Positions 8,453 to 16,684 of a stretch of 64,000 bases of DNA are shown here, piece by piece. Each line of letters begins with the position of its first letter. The stretch's first letter is position 1. Position numbers and translations under genes: made by a program. This DNA comes from Pseudomonas libanensis (lineage in GTDB: Bacteria; Pseudomonadota; Gammaproteobacteria; Pseudomonadales; Pseudomonadaceae), in the NCBI RefSeq assembly GCF_001439685.1, contig NZ_JYLH01000018.1:1-64000 (forward strand). Reading direction: 5' to 3'. Under the pieces are notes generated by a model. It searched no databases. It was not told where the DNA came from and worked only from the letters and a program-made list of their open reading frames with translations.

Positions 8453-8662
8453 TCAGCCGCCAAATTGCAGGGTGCCCATCGCCAGTTTGGCCATGATCGC
8501 CGTTGCACCCAACTGCACCAGCCACAAGGCCAGCCCACCCAGAAATACCCCCAGCGCCACTTGCAGCACCAGGCTCTTCTGGCGCTTGGCTTGCGGTGCG
8601 CGTGGGGCATAGTCGTGCAATTCGTCGCGGTCGGCGCGCAGGTCCAGGTCGTCGTTTCTCAT
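8453..8662 (-). CDS. Small membrane protein of unknown function
   Basis: A 69-residue protein with a charged N-terminal third (RNDDLDLRADRDELHDYAPRAP, then KRQKS) and one long hydrophobic segment (LVLQVALGVFLGGLALWLV). The likely topology is a single-pass inner-membrane protein with a cytoplasmic N terminus. I do not recognise a functional family. It lies alone between REP elements and the tyrB terminator. Confidence 0.65.
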   Translation of the reverse strand: MRNDDLDLRADRDELHDYAPRAPQAKRQKSLVLQVALGVFLGGLALWLVQLGATAIMAKLAMGTLQFGG

Positions 8663-8713
8663 AGGGCTCTCACAGCGAAGGGGCGGTCAAGGTTCAGTCT
8701 AGGGGCTGGACAC

Positions 8714-8742
8714 AAAAAAGGGGAAGCCATGGCTTCCCCTTC
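8714..8742 (-). terminator. Rho-independent terminator of tyrB
   Basis: On the minus strand the self-complementary segment aggggaagcc/ggcttcccct (8719-8740) is followed by TTTTTT (complement of 8714-8719). It lies just beyond the tyrB stop. Confidence 0.85.
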
Positions 8743-8760
8743 TGTGCAACGCCAGCAGGT

Positions 8761-9957
8761 TTACAGCACCTGAACGATTGCTTGTGTGACCGCGCCAATG
8801 TTCGACTGGTTCAGCGCCGCCACACAGATGCGACCGGTATCCAGTGCGTAGATGCCAAACTCGGTGCGCAGGCGGGTGACTTGCGCAACGGTCAGGCCGG
8901 AGTAGGAGAACATCCCACGCTGGCGACCGACGAAGCTGAAATCATGATCTGGAGCTGCCTTGGCCAGCTCAGCCACCATCTGTTCGCGCATGCCGCGGAT
9001 GCGCAGGCGCATTTCGGCCAGCTCGGCTTCCCACTGGGCGCGCAATTCAGGGTTGTTCAATACTGCGGCAACGATGGCTGCGCCGTGGGTGGGCGGGTTG
9101 GAGTAGTTGGTGCGGATCACACGCTTGACCTGGGACAGGATGCGCGCGCTTTCTTCCTTGGACTCGCTGACAATCGACAGCGCGCCTACGCGCTCGCCGT
9201 ACAGGGAGAACGACTTGGAAAACGAGCTGGACACAAAGAAAGTCAGGCCCGATTCAGCGAACAGACGCACGGCAGCGGCGTCTTCGTGGATGCCATCGCC
9301 AAAGCCCTGATAGGCCATGTCGAGGAACGGCACCAGGTTCTTGGCCTTGACCACCTCCAGCACGTTTTGCCAGTCGGCCGGGCTGAGGTCGACGCCGGTC
9401 GGGTTATGGCAGCAGGCGTGCAGCACCACGATGGATTGCGGGGGCAAAGCGTTGAGGTCTTCGAGCAGGCCGGCACGGTTGACGTCGTGGGTGGCGGCGT
9501 CGTAGTAGCGGTAGGTCTGCACCGGGAAACCGGCTTTTTCAAACAATGCCTGGTGGTTTTCCCAGCTCGGGTCGCTGATGGCGACCACGGCATTGGGCAG
9601 CAATTGCTTGAGGAAGTCTGCGCCGATTTTCAGTGCACCCGTGCCACCGACGGCCTGGGCGGTAATCACACGGCCGGCGCTCAATAGCGGCGACTCAGCA
9701 CCAAACAGCAGCTTTTGCACGGCCTGGTCGTAGGCCGCGATGCCGTCGATCGGCAAGTAGCCACGAGCGGCGTGTTGCGCCACACGAATGGCTTCCGCTT
9801 CGGCAACGGCACGCAAGAGTGGAATCTTCCCCTCCTCGTTGCAGTAAACGCCCACGCCAAGGTTGACCTTGGTGGTTCGTGTATCGGCGTTGAATGCTTC
9901 GTTGAGGCCCAGGATTGGATCGCGTGGTGCCATTTCGACAGCGGAGAACAGGCTCAT
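8761..9957 (-). CDS. tyrB: Aromatic amino acid aminotransferase
   Basis: A PLP enzyme of 398 residues in the class I aminotransferase family, starting MSLFSAVEMAPRDPILGLNEAF. The PLP lysine is in VSSSFSKSFSLYGERVGAL, with the cofactor contacts CCHNPTG and LDMAYQGFGDG also visible. It transfers amino groups between aromatic amino acids or aspartate and 2-oxoglutarate in the cytoplasm. The neighbourhood, divergent from uvrB, is the tyrB locus order known in Pseudomonas. The ATG at 9957 fits the conserved N terminus; the longer upstream frame adds unlike sequence. An aspartate aminotransferase role cannot be excluded. Confidence 0.9.
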   Translation of the reverse strand: MSLFSAVEMAPRDPILGLNEAFNADTRTTKVNLGVGVYCNEEGKIPLLRAVAEAEAIRVAQHAARGYLPIDGIAAYDQAVQKLLFGAESPLLSAGRVITAQAVGGTGALKIGADFLKQLLPNAVVAISDPSWENHQALFEKAGFPVQTYRYYDAATHDVNRAGLLEDLNALPPQSIVVLHACCHNPTGVDLSPADWQNVLEVVKAKNLVPFLDMAYQGFGDGIHEDAAAVRLFAESGLTFFVSSSFSKSFSLYGERVGALSIVSESKEESARILSQVKRVIRTNYSNPPTHGAAIVAAVLNNPELRAQWEAELAEMRLRIRGMREQMVAELAKAAPDHDFSFVGRQRGMFSYSGLTVAQVTRLRTEFGIYALDTGRICVAALNQSNIGAVTQAIVQVL

Positions 9958-10164
9958 TTTTGCGGCAGCTCTATGGGGGAAGGGAGGGACGTGTCGCGCT
10001 CCAGCCGAATGCACTAGAGCGGTGCACAAACGGGGAGCTAGTATAGAGGCCATCACGGCTGAGGGCGACAACGGAAACGGCTTTTCGGCGATGTTTTTCG
10101 GTTTATTTGTTGACCGTTAGTCTTATTGCAACATTGAAGGGAAAGGTCTTGTAGGAGGATAGCC

Positions 10165-10230
10165 TTGAAACCCATCGCATTCGTCACCACTTCTACAGCT
10201 ATCATGGTTTTTTCCTGCAACCTGCGATGA
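10165..10230 (+). CDS. Possible 21-codon leader peptide before uvrB
   Basis: A TTG start at 10165 follows a strong taggagga site 5-6 nt upstream and encodes 21 residues (KPIAFVTTSTAIMVFSCNL core, hydrophobic with a late Cys). Its stop falls inside the 10217-10245 hairpin. The strong ribosome binding site is the only support; it could be a small lipoprotein-like or leader peptide, or chance. The rest of the 343-bp tyrB-uvrB gap shows no other gene. Confidence 0.3.
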   Translation: MKPIAFVTTSTAIMVFSCNLR

Positions 10231-10245
10231 TTAATCGCGGGTTGC
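10217..10245 (+). promoter_or_regulatory. Stem-loop upstream of uvrB
   Basis: Arms gcaacctgcgat (10217-10228) and atcgcgggttgc (10234-10245) pair over 12 bp with one G-T wobble and a 5-nt loop. No T-run follows, so it is not a simple terminator. It could influence uvrB mRNA; no LexA box was recognised nearby. Confidence 0.45.
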
Positions 10246-10300
10246 TGAGCTATTTCGTCCCTGGCGGTGTTGAGTCTGGGGTGACTACACGAGGTACGTT

Positions 10301-12316
10301 ATGTCGGATTTCCAGCTCGTCACCCGTTTTGAACCTGCCGGCGATCAGCCGGAAGCCATTCGCCAGATGGTCGAAGGCATCGAGGCCGGCCTGTCCCATC
10401 AGACGCTGCTCGGGGTGACCGGTTCAGGCAAGACCTTCAGCATCGCCAACGTGATCGCCCAGATCAACCGCCCGACCCTGGTACTGGCGCCGAACAAGAC
10501 CCTGGCCGCGCAGCTGTATGGCGAGTTCAAGGCATTCTTCCCGAACAACGCGGTGGAGTACTTCGTTTCCTACTACGACTACTACCAGCCCGAAGCCTAC
10601 GTGCCGTCCTCCGATACCTTTATCGAGAAAGATGCATCGATCAACGACCATATCGAACAGATGCGGCTGTCGGCGACCAAGGCCTTGCTGGAGCGCAAGG
10701 ACGCGATCATCGTCACCACAGTGTCGTGCATCTACGGCCTGGGCAGCCCGGAAGCCTATCTGAAGATGGTGCTGCATGTTGACCGCGGCGACAAACTCGA
10801 CCAGCGCGAACTGCTGCGGCGCCTGGCGAGCCTGCAGTACACCCGTAACGACATGGACTTCGCCCGCGCCACCTTCAGGGTGCGCGGCGATGTGATCGAC
10901 ATCTACCCGGCGGAATCCGACCTGGAAGCGATCCGCATCGAACTGTTCGATGATGAGGTCGAAAGCCTGTCGGCCTTCGACCCGTTGACCGGCGAAGTGA
11001 TCCGTAAGTTGCCACGCTTCACTTTCTATCCGAAAAGCCACTACGTGACCCCTCGGGAAACCCTGATGGGCGCCATCGAGGGCATCAAGGCCGAGCTGGC
11101 CGAGCGCCTGGAATATCTGCGTTCCAACAATAAGCTGGTGGAAGCCCAGCGCCTGGAGCAGCGCACCCGCTTCGACCTGGAGATGATCCTGGAGCTGGGC
11201 TACTGCAACGGCATCGAGAACTACTCGCGCTACCTGTCGGGTCGTGACTCCGGGCAGGCGCCACCTACACTGTTCGATTACCTGCCGGACGACGCCCTGC
11301 TGGTGATCGACGAGTCCCACGTCAGCGTGCCGCAGGTCGGCGCGATGTATAAAGGCGACCGTTCGCGTAAAGAGACATTGGTGGAATACGGTTTTCGCCT
11401 GCCCTCGGCGTTGGATAACCGGCCGATGCGTTTTGACGAGTTTGAAAGTATCAGCCCGCAGACGATTTTCGTCTCGGCCACGCCGGGAAACTACGAAGCC
11501 GAGCACGCGGGGCGTGTCGTTGAGCAGTTGGTGCGACCGACGGGTCTGGTCGATCCGCAAATCGAAATCCGCCCGGCGCTGACCCAGGTCGACGACCTGC
11601 TCTCGGAGATCGGCAAGCGTGTGGCCCTGGGAGAGCGGGTATTGGTCACGACACTGACCAAGCGCATGTCTGAAGACTTGACCGACTACCTGGCCGACCA
11701 CGGCGTGCGCGTGCGCTACCTGCACTCGGACATCGACACCGTGGAGCGCGTGGAAATCATCCGCGACCTGCGCCTGGGCACCTTCGATGTATTGGTGGGG
11801 ATCAACCTGCTGCGCGAAGGCCTGGACATGCCGGAAGTGTCGCTGGTGGCGATTCTGGATGCGGACAAGGAGGGCTTCCTGCGCTCCGAGCGTTCGTTGA
11901 TCCAAACCATCGGCCGAGCGGCGCGTAACCTCAATGGCCGGGCGATTCTATACGCGGACCGCATCACTGGCTCCATGGAGCGGGCGATTGGCGAAACCCA
12001 GCGGCGTCGCGACAAGCAGATCGCGTTCAACCTGGAAAACGGCATCATCCCCAAAGGCGTGTTCAAGGACGTTGCCGACATCATGGAAGGCGCCACCGTG
12101 CCCGGCTCGCGCAGCAAGAAGCGCAAGGGCATGGCCAAGGCCGCCGAGGAGAGCGCCAAGTACGAGAACGAACTGCGCTCACCGAGTGAGATCACCAAGC
12201 GGATTCGACAGCTGGAAGAGAAGATGTACCAGTTGGCGCGGGATCTGGAGTTTGAAGCGGCGGCGCAGACGCGCGATGAGATTGGCAAGTTGCGTGAGCG
12301 GTTGCTGACGGTCTGA
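10301..12316 (+). CDS. uvrB: UvrABC system protein B
   Basis: This 671-residue nucleotide excision repair helicase is loaded by UvrA on damaged DNA and then recruits UvrC. Walker A GVTGSGKTFS is near residue 38; the damage-probing beta-hairpin YYDYYQPEAYVPSSDTF follows; later come DESHVSVPQ (DEAD-like box), FVSATPGNYE, the helicase motif QTIGRAARN and a C-terminal UVR motif (ITKRIRQLEEKMYQLARDLEFEAAA) that binds UvrC. Length and motif order are typical. The ATG at 10301 is preceded by acgaggtacgtt. Confidence 0.98.
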   Translation: MSDFQLVTRFEPAGDQPEAIRQMVEGIEAGLSHQTLLGVTGSGKTFSIANVIAQINRPTLVLAPNKTLAAQLYGEFKAFFPNNAVEYFVSYYDYYQPEAYVPSSDTFIEKDASINDHIEQMRLSATKALLERKDAIIVTTVSCIYGLGSPEAYLKMVLHVDRGDKLDQRELLRRLASLQYTRNDMDFARATFRVRGDVIDIYPAESDLEAIRIELFDDEVESLSAFDPLTGEVIRKLPRFTFYPKSHYVTPRETLMGAIEGIKAELAERLEYLRSNNKLVEAQRLEQRTRFDLEMILELGYCNGIENYSRYLSGRDSGQAPPTLFDYLPDDALLVIDESHVSVPQVGAMYKGDRSRKETLVEYGFRLPSALDNRPMRFDEFESISPQTIFVSATPGNYEAEHAGRVVEQLVRPTGLVDPQIEIRPALTQVDDLLSEIGKRVALGERVLVTTLTKRMSEDLTDYLADHGVRVRYLHSDIDTVERVEIIRDLRLGTFDVLVGINLLREGLDMPEVSLVAILDADKEGFLRSERSLIQTIGRAARNLNGRAILYADRITGSMERAIGETQRRRDKQIAFNLENGIIPKGVFKDVADIMEGATVPGSRSKKRKGMAKAAEESAKYENELRSPSEITKRIRQLEEKMYQLARDLEFEAAAQTRDEIGKLRERLLTV

Positions 12317-12340
12317 TTTGCGGTGGCTTTACTGGCCTCA

Positions 12341-12358
12341 TCGGGGGCTTGCCCCCGA
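12341..12358. repeat. Single REP-like palindrome after uvrB
   Basis: tcgggggc-tt-gcccccga forms a perfect 8-bp stem just past uvrB. It is the REP core found elsewhere in this window and may end or stabilise the uvrB transcript. Confidence 0.6.
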
Positions 12359-12450
12359 TAGCCGCGCCGCGGTTTTCCAGAAATCCCCCAGGCTGTTACC
12401 ATTCGCCCCTTGCTTCAATTTTCAGTTTTATCGCCCATTCGAGACCTGCC

Positions 12451-13932
12451 ATGACCACCGTCCGCACGCGCATTGCGCCATCGCCTACTGGGGATCCCCA
12501 CGTCGGTACTGCCTACATCGCCTTGTTCAACTACTGCTTTGCCAAGCAGCACGGCGGTGAATTCATCCTGCGGATCGAAGACACCGACCAACTGCGTTCC
12601 ACCCGTGAGTCGGAGCAGCAGATTTTCGATGCCTTGCGCTGGTTGGGCATTACCTGGGCCGAAGGTCCGGACGTCGGCGGGCCCCACGGCCCGTACCGCC
12701 AGAGCGAGCGCAGCGACATCTACAAGCAGTACACCCAGCAACTGGTCGACATGGGCCACGCCTTCCCGTGCTTCTGCACGGCTGAGGAGCTGGACCAGAT
12801 GCGTGCCGAGCAGCAGGCCCGTGGCGAGACCCCGCGCTACGATGGCCGTGCGTTGCTGTTGTCCAAGGAAGAAGTGGCTGCGCGCCTGGCGGCTGGCGAA
12901 CCCCACGTGATCCGCATGAAAGTGCCGAGCGAAGGCGTGTGCGTGGTGCCGGACATGCTGCGCGGCGACGTCGAGATCCCGTGGGATCGCATGGACATGC
13001 AGGTGCTGATGAAGACCGACGGCCTGCCGACGTACTTCCTGGCCAACGTGGTCGACGATCACTTGATGGGCATCACCCATGTACTGCGTGGCGAAGAGTG
13101 GCTGCCCTCGGCGCCGAAGCTGATCCTGCTCTACGAATACTTTGGCTGGGAACAACCGCAGCTGTGCTACATGCCGCTGCTGCGTAACCCGGACAAGAGC
13201 AAGCTGTCCAAGCGCAAGAACCCGACGTCGGTAACCTTCTATGAGCGCATGGGCTTTATGCCTGAGGCGATGCTCAACTATCTGGGCCGCATGGGTTGGT
13301 CGATGCCGGACGAGCGTGAGAAGTTCTCGCTGCAGGAAATGGTCGACAACTTCGACCTGTCCCGCGTCTCCCTGGGCGGGCCGATCTTCGATATCGAGAA
13401 GCTGTCGTGGCTCAATGGCCAGTGGCTGCGTGACCTGCCGGTAGAAGAGTTCGCCAGCCGTGTGCAGCAGTGGGCGTTGAACCCTGAGTACATGATGAAG
13501 ATCGCGCCATTGGTGCAGGGCAGGGTAGAGACCTTCAGCCAGGTTGCACCCTTGGCCAGTTTCTTCTTCGCCGGGGGCGTGAACCCGGATGCCAAGCTGT
13601 TTGAGTCCAAGAAACTCTCGGCTGATCAGGTTCGCCAGCTGATGCAGTTGATCCTGTGGAAGCTTGAAAGCCTGCGCCAGTGGGAGAAGGACGCAATCAC
13701 CGCGACCATCCAGGCGGTAGTGGAATCCCTTGAGCTGAAACTGCGCGACGCCATGCCCCTGATGTTTGCCGCGATCACCGGGCAGGCCAGTTCGGTGTCG
13801 GTGCTCGATGCGATGGAAATCCTTGGGCCGGACCTGACCCGTTTCCGTCTTCGCCAAGCCCTTGATTTGCTTGGTGGTGTGTCGAAGAAAGAAAACAAGG
13901 AATGGGAAAAGCTGCTGGGCGCCATCGCGTAA
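12451..13932 (+). CDS. gltX: Glutamyl-tRNA synthetase
   Basis: A class I aminoacyl-tRNA synthetase of 493 residues that charges tRNA-Glu. The HIGH-type motif appears as SPTGDPHVG near the N terminus and the KMSKS-type motif as SKLSKRKNP. The ATG at 12451 (MTTVRTRIAPSPTG) matches the family N terminus; the open frame extends further upstream without conserved sequence. Two tRNA-Glu genes, its substrates, lie just downstream (14234 and 14514), a linkage known in pseudomonads. Confidence 0.98.
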   Translation: MTTVRTRIAPSPTGDPHVGTAYIALFNYCFAKQHGGEFILRIEDTDQLRSTRESEQQIFDALRWLGITWAEGPDVGGPHGPYRQSERSDIYKQYTQQLVDMGHAFPCFCTAEELDQMRAEQQARGETPRYDGRALLLSKEEVAARLAAGEPHVIRMKVPSEGVCVVPDMLRGDVEIPWDRMDMQVLMKTDGLPTYFLANVVDDHLMGITHVLRGEEWLPSAPKLILLYEYFGWEQPQLCYMPLLRNPDKSKLSKRKNPTSVTFYERMGFMPEAMLNYLGRMGWSMPDEREKFSLQEMVDNFDLSRVSLGGPIFDIEKLSWLNGQWLRDLPVEEFASRVQQWALNPEYMMKIAPLVQGRVETFSQVAPLASFFFAGGVNPDAKLFESKKLSADQVRQLMQLILWKLESLRQWEKDAITATIQAVVESLELKLRDAMPLMFAAITGQASSVSVLDAMEILGPDLTRFRLRQALDLLGGVSKKENKEWEKLLGAIA

Positions 13933-13948
13933 GCAGGCCGCTGCAGTG

Positions 13949-13976
13949 ACAAAACCCCGGTTTTCCGGGGTTTTGT
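13949..13976 (+). terminator. Rho-independent terminator of gltX
   Basis: Arms acaaaaccccgg and ccggggttttgt form a perfect 12-bp stem with a tttt loop right after the gltX stop. Confidence 0.92.
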
Positions 13977-14029
13977 CGGTAAGTGATTGTTATCCCGGCA
14001 AAAAATTTTGGAAAATGTTGAAAATAAAT

Positions 14030-14058
14030 TTGACACCTTTCCAAACCGCCATTAAGAT
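14030..14058 (+). promoter_or_regulatory. Sigma-70 promoter of the Ala/Glu tRNA cluster
   Basis: TTGACA (14030-14035), 17-bp spacer and TAAGAT (14053-14058), about 20 bp before the first tRNA, with a GC-rich discriminator (cgccccgtcc) typical of stable-RNA promoters. Confidence 0.8.
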
Positions 14059-14079
14059 TCGCCCCGTCCTCACCGATGA

Positions 14080-14155
<76 letters not shown>

Positions 14156-14233
14156 ATCTACAGGTTCAAGGTCTGGCCACACCGGCCTTGAATCGATCAG
14201 GTCTCAGCCCTGATCAGTTGTACAGAAGGTTTT

Positions 14234-14309
14234 GTCCCCTTCGTCTAGTGGCCTAGGACACCGCCCTTTCACGGCGGTAACAGGGGTTCGAGTCCCCTAG
14301 GGGACGCCA
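14234..14309 (+). tRNA. tRNA-Glu (TTC), copy 1
   Basis: A 76-nt cloverleaf with encoded CCA, anticodon TTC in ccgcccTTTCacggcgg context, acceptor gtcccct/aggggac. Identical to the copy at 14514. Confidence 0.97.
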
Positions 14310-14359
14310 GTTTCAACAAGCAGCTCGAAAGGTCTGCTGCGTCGCGAGACGAAAAATCC

Positions 14360-14435
<76 letters not shown>

Positions 14436-14513
14436 ATTTACAGGTTCAAGGTTTGGCCACACCGGCCTTGAATCGATCAGGTCTCAGCCCTGATCAATGT
14501 ACAGAAGGTTTGT

Positions 14514-14589
14514 GTCCCCTTCGTCTAGTGGCCTAGGACACCGCCCTTTCACGGCGGTAACAGGGGTTCGAGTCCCCTAGGGGACGCCA
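14514..14589 (+). tRNA. tRNA-Glu (TTC), copy 2
   Basis: Second copy of tRNA-Glu(TTC), exactly 280 bp after the first, with the same sequence and CCA end; the last gene of the cluster. Confidence 0.97.
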
Positions 14590-14595
14590 CGATTA

Positions 14596-14650
14596 CCCGC
14601 TTTGCGGGATTTTTAAGGGTCATTCAATTATTGAATGGCCCTTTTGTTTG
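14596..14650 (+). terminator. Double terminator of the tRNA cluster
   Basis: A short hairpin cccgc-ttt-gcggg with a T-run (to 14614) is followed by a longer one, gggtcattcaat/attgaatggccc (about 14617-14641), then ttttgtttg. Together they end the tRNA transcript. Confidence 0.85.
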
Positions 14651-14723
14651 TCTGGCATTTGGCCAATCCCTCCTTATTACCCATTTTTCTGTTCTGACCG
14701 GCGGTCGTGCTTGTCGCTTGCCA

Positions 14724-14746
14724 AATATTATTATGGTAATAATATT
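14724..14746. promoter_or_regulatory. Palindromic operator upstream of the TetR gene
   Basis: A perfect palindrome with 10-bp arms AATATTATTA and TAATAATATT around tgg, ending 25 bp before the TetR-family start. It has the size and place of an autoregulatory TetR operator. Confidence 0.7.
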
Positions 14747-14771
14747 CAACCCATGAGAGACGGAGGCTTCG

Positions 14772-15311
14772 ATGAGCGATAAAAAAGCGCAAACCCGCGA
14801 ACGTATTTTGCAGGCTGCCAGCGCGGCGTTGATCCAGCGTGGCCCGGCTGAGCCGAGCGTGGGCGAAGTCATGGGTGCGGCGGGGCTGACGGTCGGTGGT
14901 TTCTACGCGCACTTTGAAAGCAAGGACGCCTTGATGCTCGAGGCGTTCACCCAGCTGTTGGCCAAGCGTCGCGCGTCCATTGACGACATGGACTCGCAAT
15001 TGACCGGTGAAGAACGCAGGGCGCTGGTGGCGGCGTTTTATCTGTCGCGCAAGCACCGCGACTCCACCACCCAGGCCTGTCCGATCCCGGCGACGGTGGG
15101 CGAGATGAGCCGCCTGCCCGATGAATTCCGCCAGGCGCTGAATGAGCACTGCGAGTTGATGGCTGCACAGCTGGCGGCCAGCCCTGAGGACACTGACAAA
15201 GCCCTGGCGGACATGGCGCTGATGATCGGTGGCCTGGCCTTGGCTCGTGCCCTTGGCCCGGGTGAGTTGTCTGACCGTGTGCTGCGCGCTGCCAAGTCGG
15301 CCGTACGCTAG
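14772..15311 (+). CDS. TetR-family transcriptional regulator
   Basis: This 179-residue repressor starts MSDKKAQTRERILQAASAAL and has a TetR helix-turn-helix at about residues 28-50 (PSVGEVMGAAGLTVGGFYAHF). The C-terminal ligand domain has a Cys in TQACPIPATVGEM, similar to regulators of the C-terminal TetR_C family. A gacggagg site precedes the ATG, and a perfect palindrome lies just upstream. The alpha/beta hydrolase gene starts 14 nt after its stop, so the regulator probably controls its own operon. Ligand unknown. Confidence 0.9.
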   Translation: MSDKKAQTRERILQAASAALIQRGPAEPSVGEVMGAAGLTVGGFYAHFESKDALMLEAFTQLLAKRRASIDDMDSQLTGEERRALVAAFYLSRKHRDSTTQACPIPATVGEMSRLPDEFRQALNEHCELMAAQLAASPEDTDKALADMALMIGGLALARALGPGELSDRVLRAAKSAVR

Positions 15312-15325
15312 AAGAGGGCTGGAAG

Positions 15326-16156
15326 ATGGGCACGTTAACCTGGACTCGTCGCTTCAACGGCACCCTGGGGCATCTGGCGCCGCAAACCGTGGCCAACAGG
15401 ATGCGGCGTGTGTTCATGACGCCGCGTGACCTGCCGCCACGAGCTTGGGAGCTGCCGCTGTTGGCGCAATCGGAGCGCATTACTTTGCGCTTTGGCTTGT
15501 CCGCCCTGCGCTGGGGCCAGGGCCCCGCGGTGCTGTTGATGCACGGCTGGGAAGGTCGGCCCACCCAGTTCGCCAGCCTGATCACTGCGTTGGTGGATAA
15601 CGGTTATTCAGTGATTGCCCTCGATGGTCCAGCCCATGGCCGTTCACCGGGGCGTGAAGCCCATGTGCTGCTGTTTGCCCGCGCCATGCTCGAGGCCGCT
15701 GCCGAGTTACCGCCGCTGCATGCGGTAATCGGCCATTCCATGGGCGGCGCCAGTGCGATGCTGGCGGTGCAACTGGGGCTGCGTACCGAGGCGTTGGTGA
15801 GTATTGCCGCACCCTCGCGTTTTCTGGATGTGCTGCGCGGTTTCACCCAAATGATCGGCCTGCCGGCGCGTGCGCGGGCGGCGTTCATCCAGGAAGTGGA
15901 ACTGTCGTTCGGCATGCCGCTCAAGCACCTGGATGTGGCTCACTACCAGATGAACATTCCCGGCCTGATCGTGCATGCCGAAGACGACACCTTTGTGCCG
16001 GTCAAGGCGTCGCAAGCCATCCATGAGGCGTGGTTCGACAGCCGTCTGCTGCGCCTGGAGGCAGGCGGGCATCAGAAAGTGCTGGCCGACCCAAGGGTGG
16101 TCGATGCGGTACTCGTGCTGTTGGCCGGCCGCCTACAGGAACGGCAAATCGCCTGA
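15326..16156 (+). CDS. Alpha/beta hydrolase
   Basis: This 276-residue protein has the alpha/beta hydrolase fold. The oxyanion region is LLMHGWEGRPTQF, the nucleophile Ser is in IGHSMGGAS, the acid in HAEDDTFVP and the base His in EAGGHQKV. It is probably a cytoplasmic esterase or thioesterase. It follows the TetR gene by 14 nt, which suggests one operon and a xenobiotic or lipid-type substrate. The substrate cannot be named. Confidence 0.88.
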   Translation: MGTLTWTRRFNGTLGHLAPQTVANRMRRVFMTPRDLPPRAWELPLLAQSERITLRFGLSALRWGQGPAVLLMHGWEGRPTQFASLITALVDNGYSVIALDGPAHGRSPGREAHVLLFARAMLEAAAELPPLHAVIGHSMGGASAMLAVQLGLRTEALVSIAAPSRFLDVLRGFTQMIGLPARARAAFIQEVELSFGMPLKHLDVAHYQMNIPGLIVHAEDDTFVPVKASQAIHEAWFDSRLLRLEAGGHQKVLADPRVVDAVLVLLAGRLQERQIA

Positions 16157-16194
16157 TACACTGCCCCGCCGACATTAATCGACTGGAGCAAGGC

Positions 16195-16629
16195 ATGGGC
16201 TGGGATCTGGCAACGCCATTTATCATCGATCTGCAGGTTGCGCCTGAGGACATCGACGGCCTCGGGCACGCCAATAACGCCGTGTACGTGTCCTGGCTGG
16301 AGCGTTGTGCCTGGCGCCATTCTCAGCGCCTGGGGCTGGACCTCACCGAATACCGACGCCTGGATCGTGCCATGGCCGTGGTGCGCCACGAGATCGATTA
16401 CCTGGCGGCCGGCTATGAAGGGGATGAGTTGCAACTGGCCACCTGGATCGTCGATTGGGACCAGCGCCTGAAAATGACCCGTCGTTTCCAGCTGGTACGC
16501 CCCCGTGATGGCGCGACCCTGCTGCGTGCACAAACCACCTTTGTGTGCATCGAGCTGTCCAGCGGCAAGCCCAAGCGTATGCCCGCCGAGTTTATTGAAG
16601 GTTATGGCCCCGCCCTGACCGGGGGTTAA
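16195..16629 (+). CDS. Hotdog-fold acyl-CoA thioesterase (FadM/YbgC type)
   Basis: A 144-residue single hotdog domain with the 4HBT motif DIDGLGHANNAVYVSWLERCAW; the Asp and the HxNN region are the usual catalytic part of this family. The ATG at 16195 follows ggagcaaggc. It lies 38 bp after the hydrolase gene in the same direction and may share its transcript. It probably hydrolyses acyl-CoA in the cytoplasm; the chain preference is not visible. Confidence 0.85.
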   Translation: MGWDLATPFIIDLQVAPEDIDGLGHANNAVYVSWLERCAWRHSQRLGLDLTEYRRLDRAMAVVRHEIDYLAAGYEGDELQLATWIVDWDQRLKMTRRFQLVRPRDGATLLRAQTTFVCIELSSGKPKRMPAEFIEGYGPALTGG

Positions 16630-16684
16630 CGGTTGCCGCAGGAAACCCAGTAAACTGCGCCACGATTTTTGTTGAGTGTTTTCC

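Noticed and set aside
9958..10300. LexA box upstream of uvrB
   Set aside because: No ctgt-N8-acag match was seen in the gap.
10424..13857. Long minus-strand frames opposite uvrB and gltX
   Set aside because: They are shadows of well identified genes with no sensible domains.
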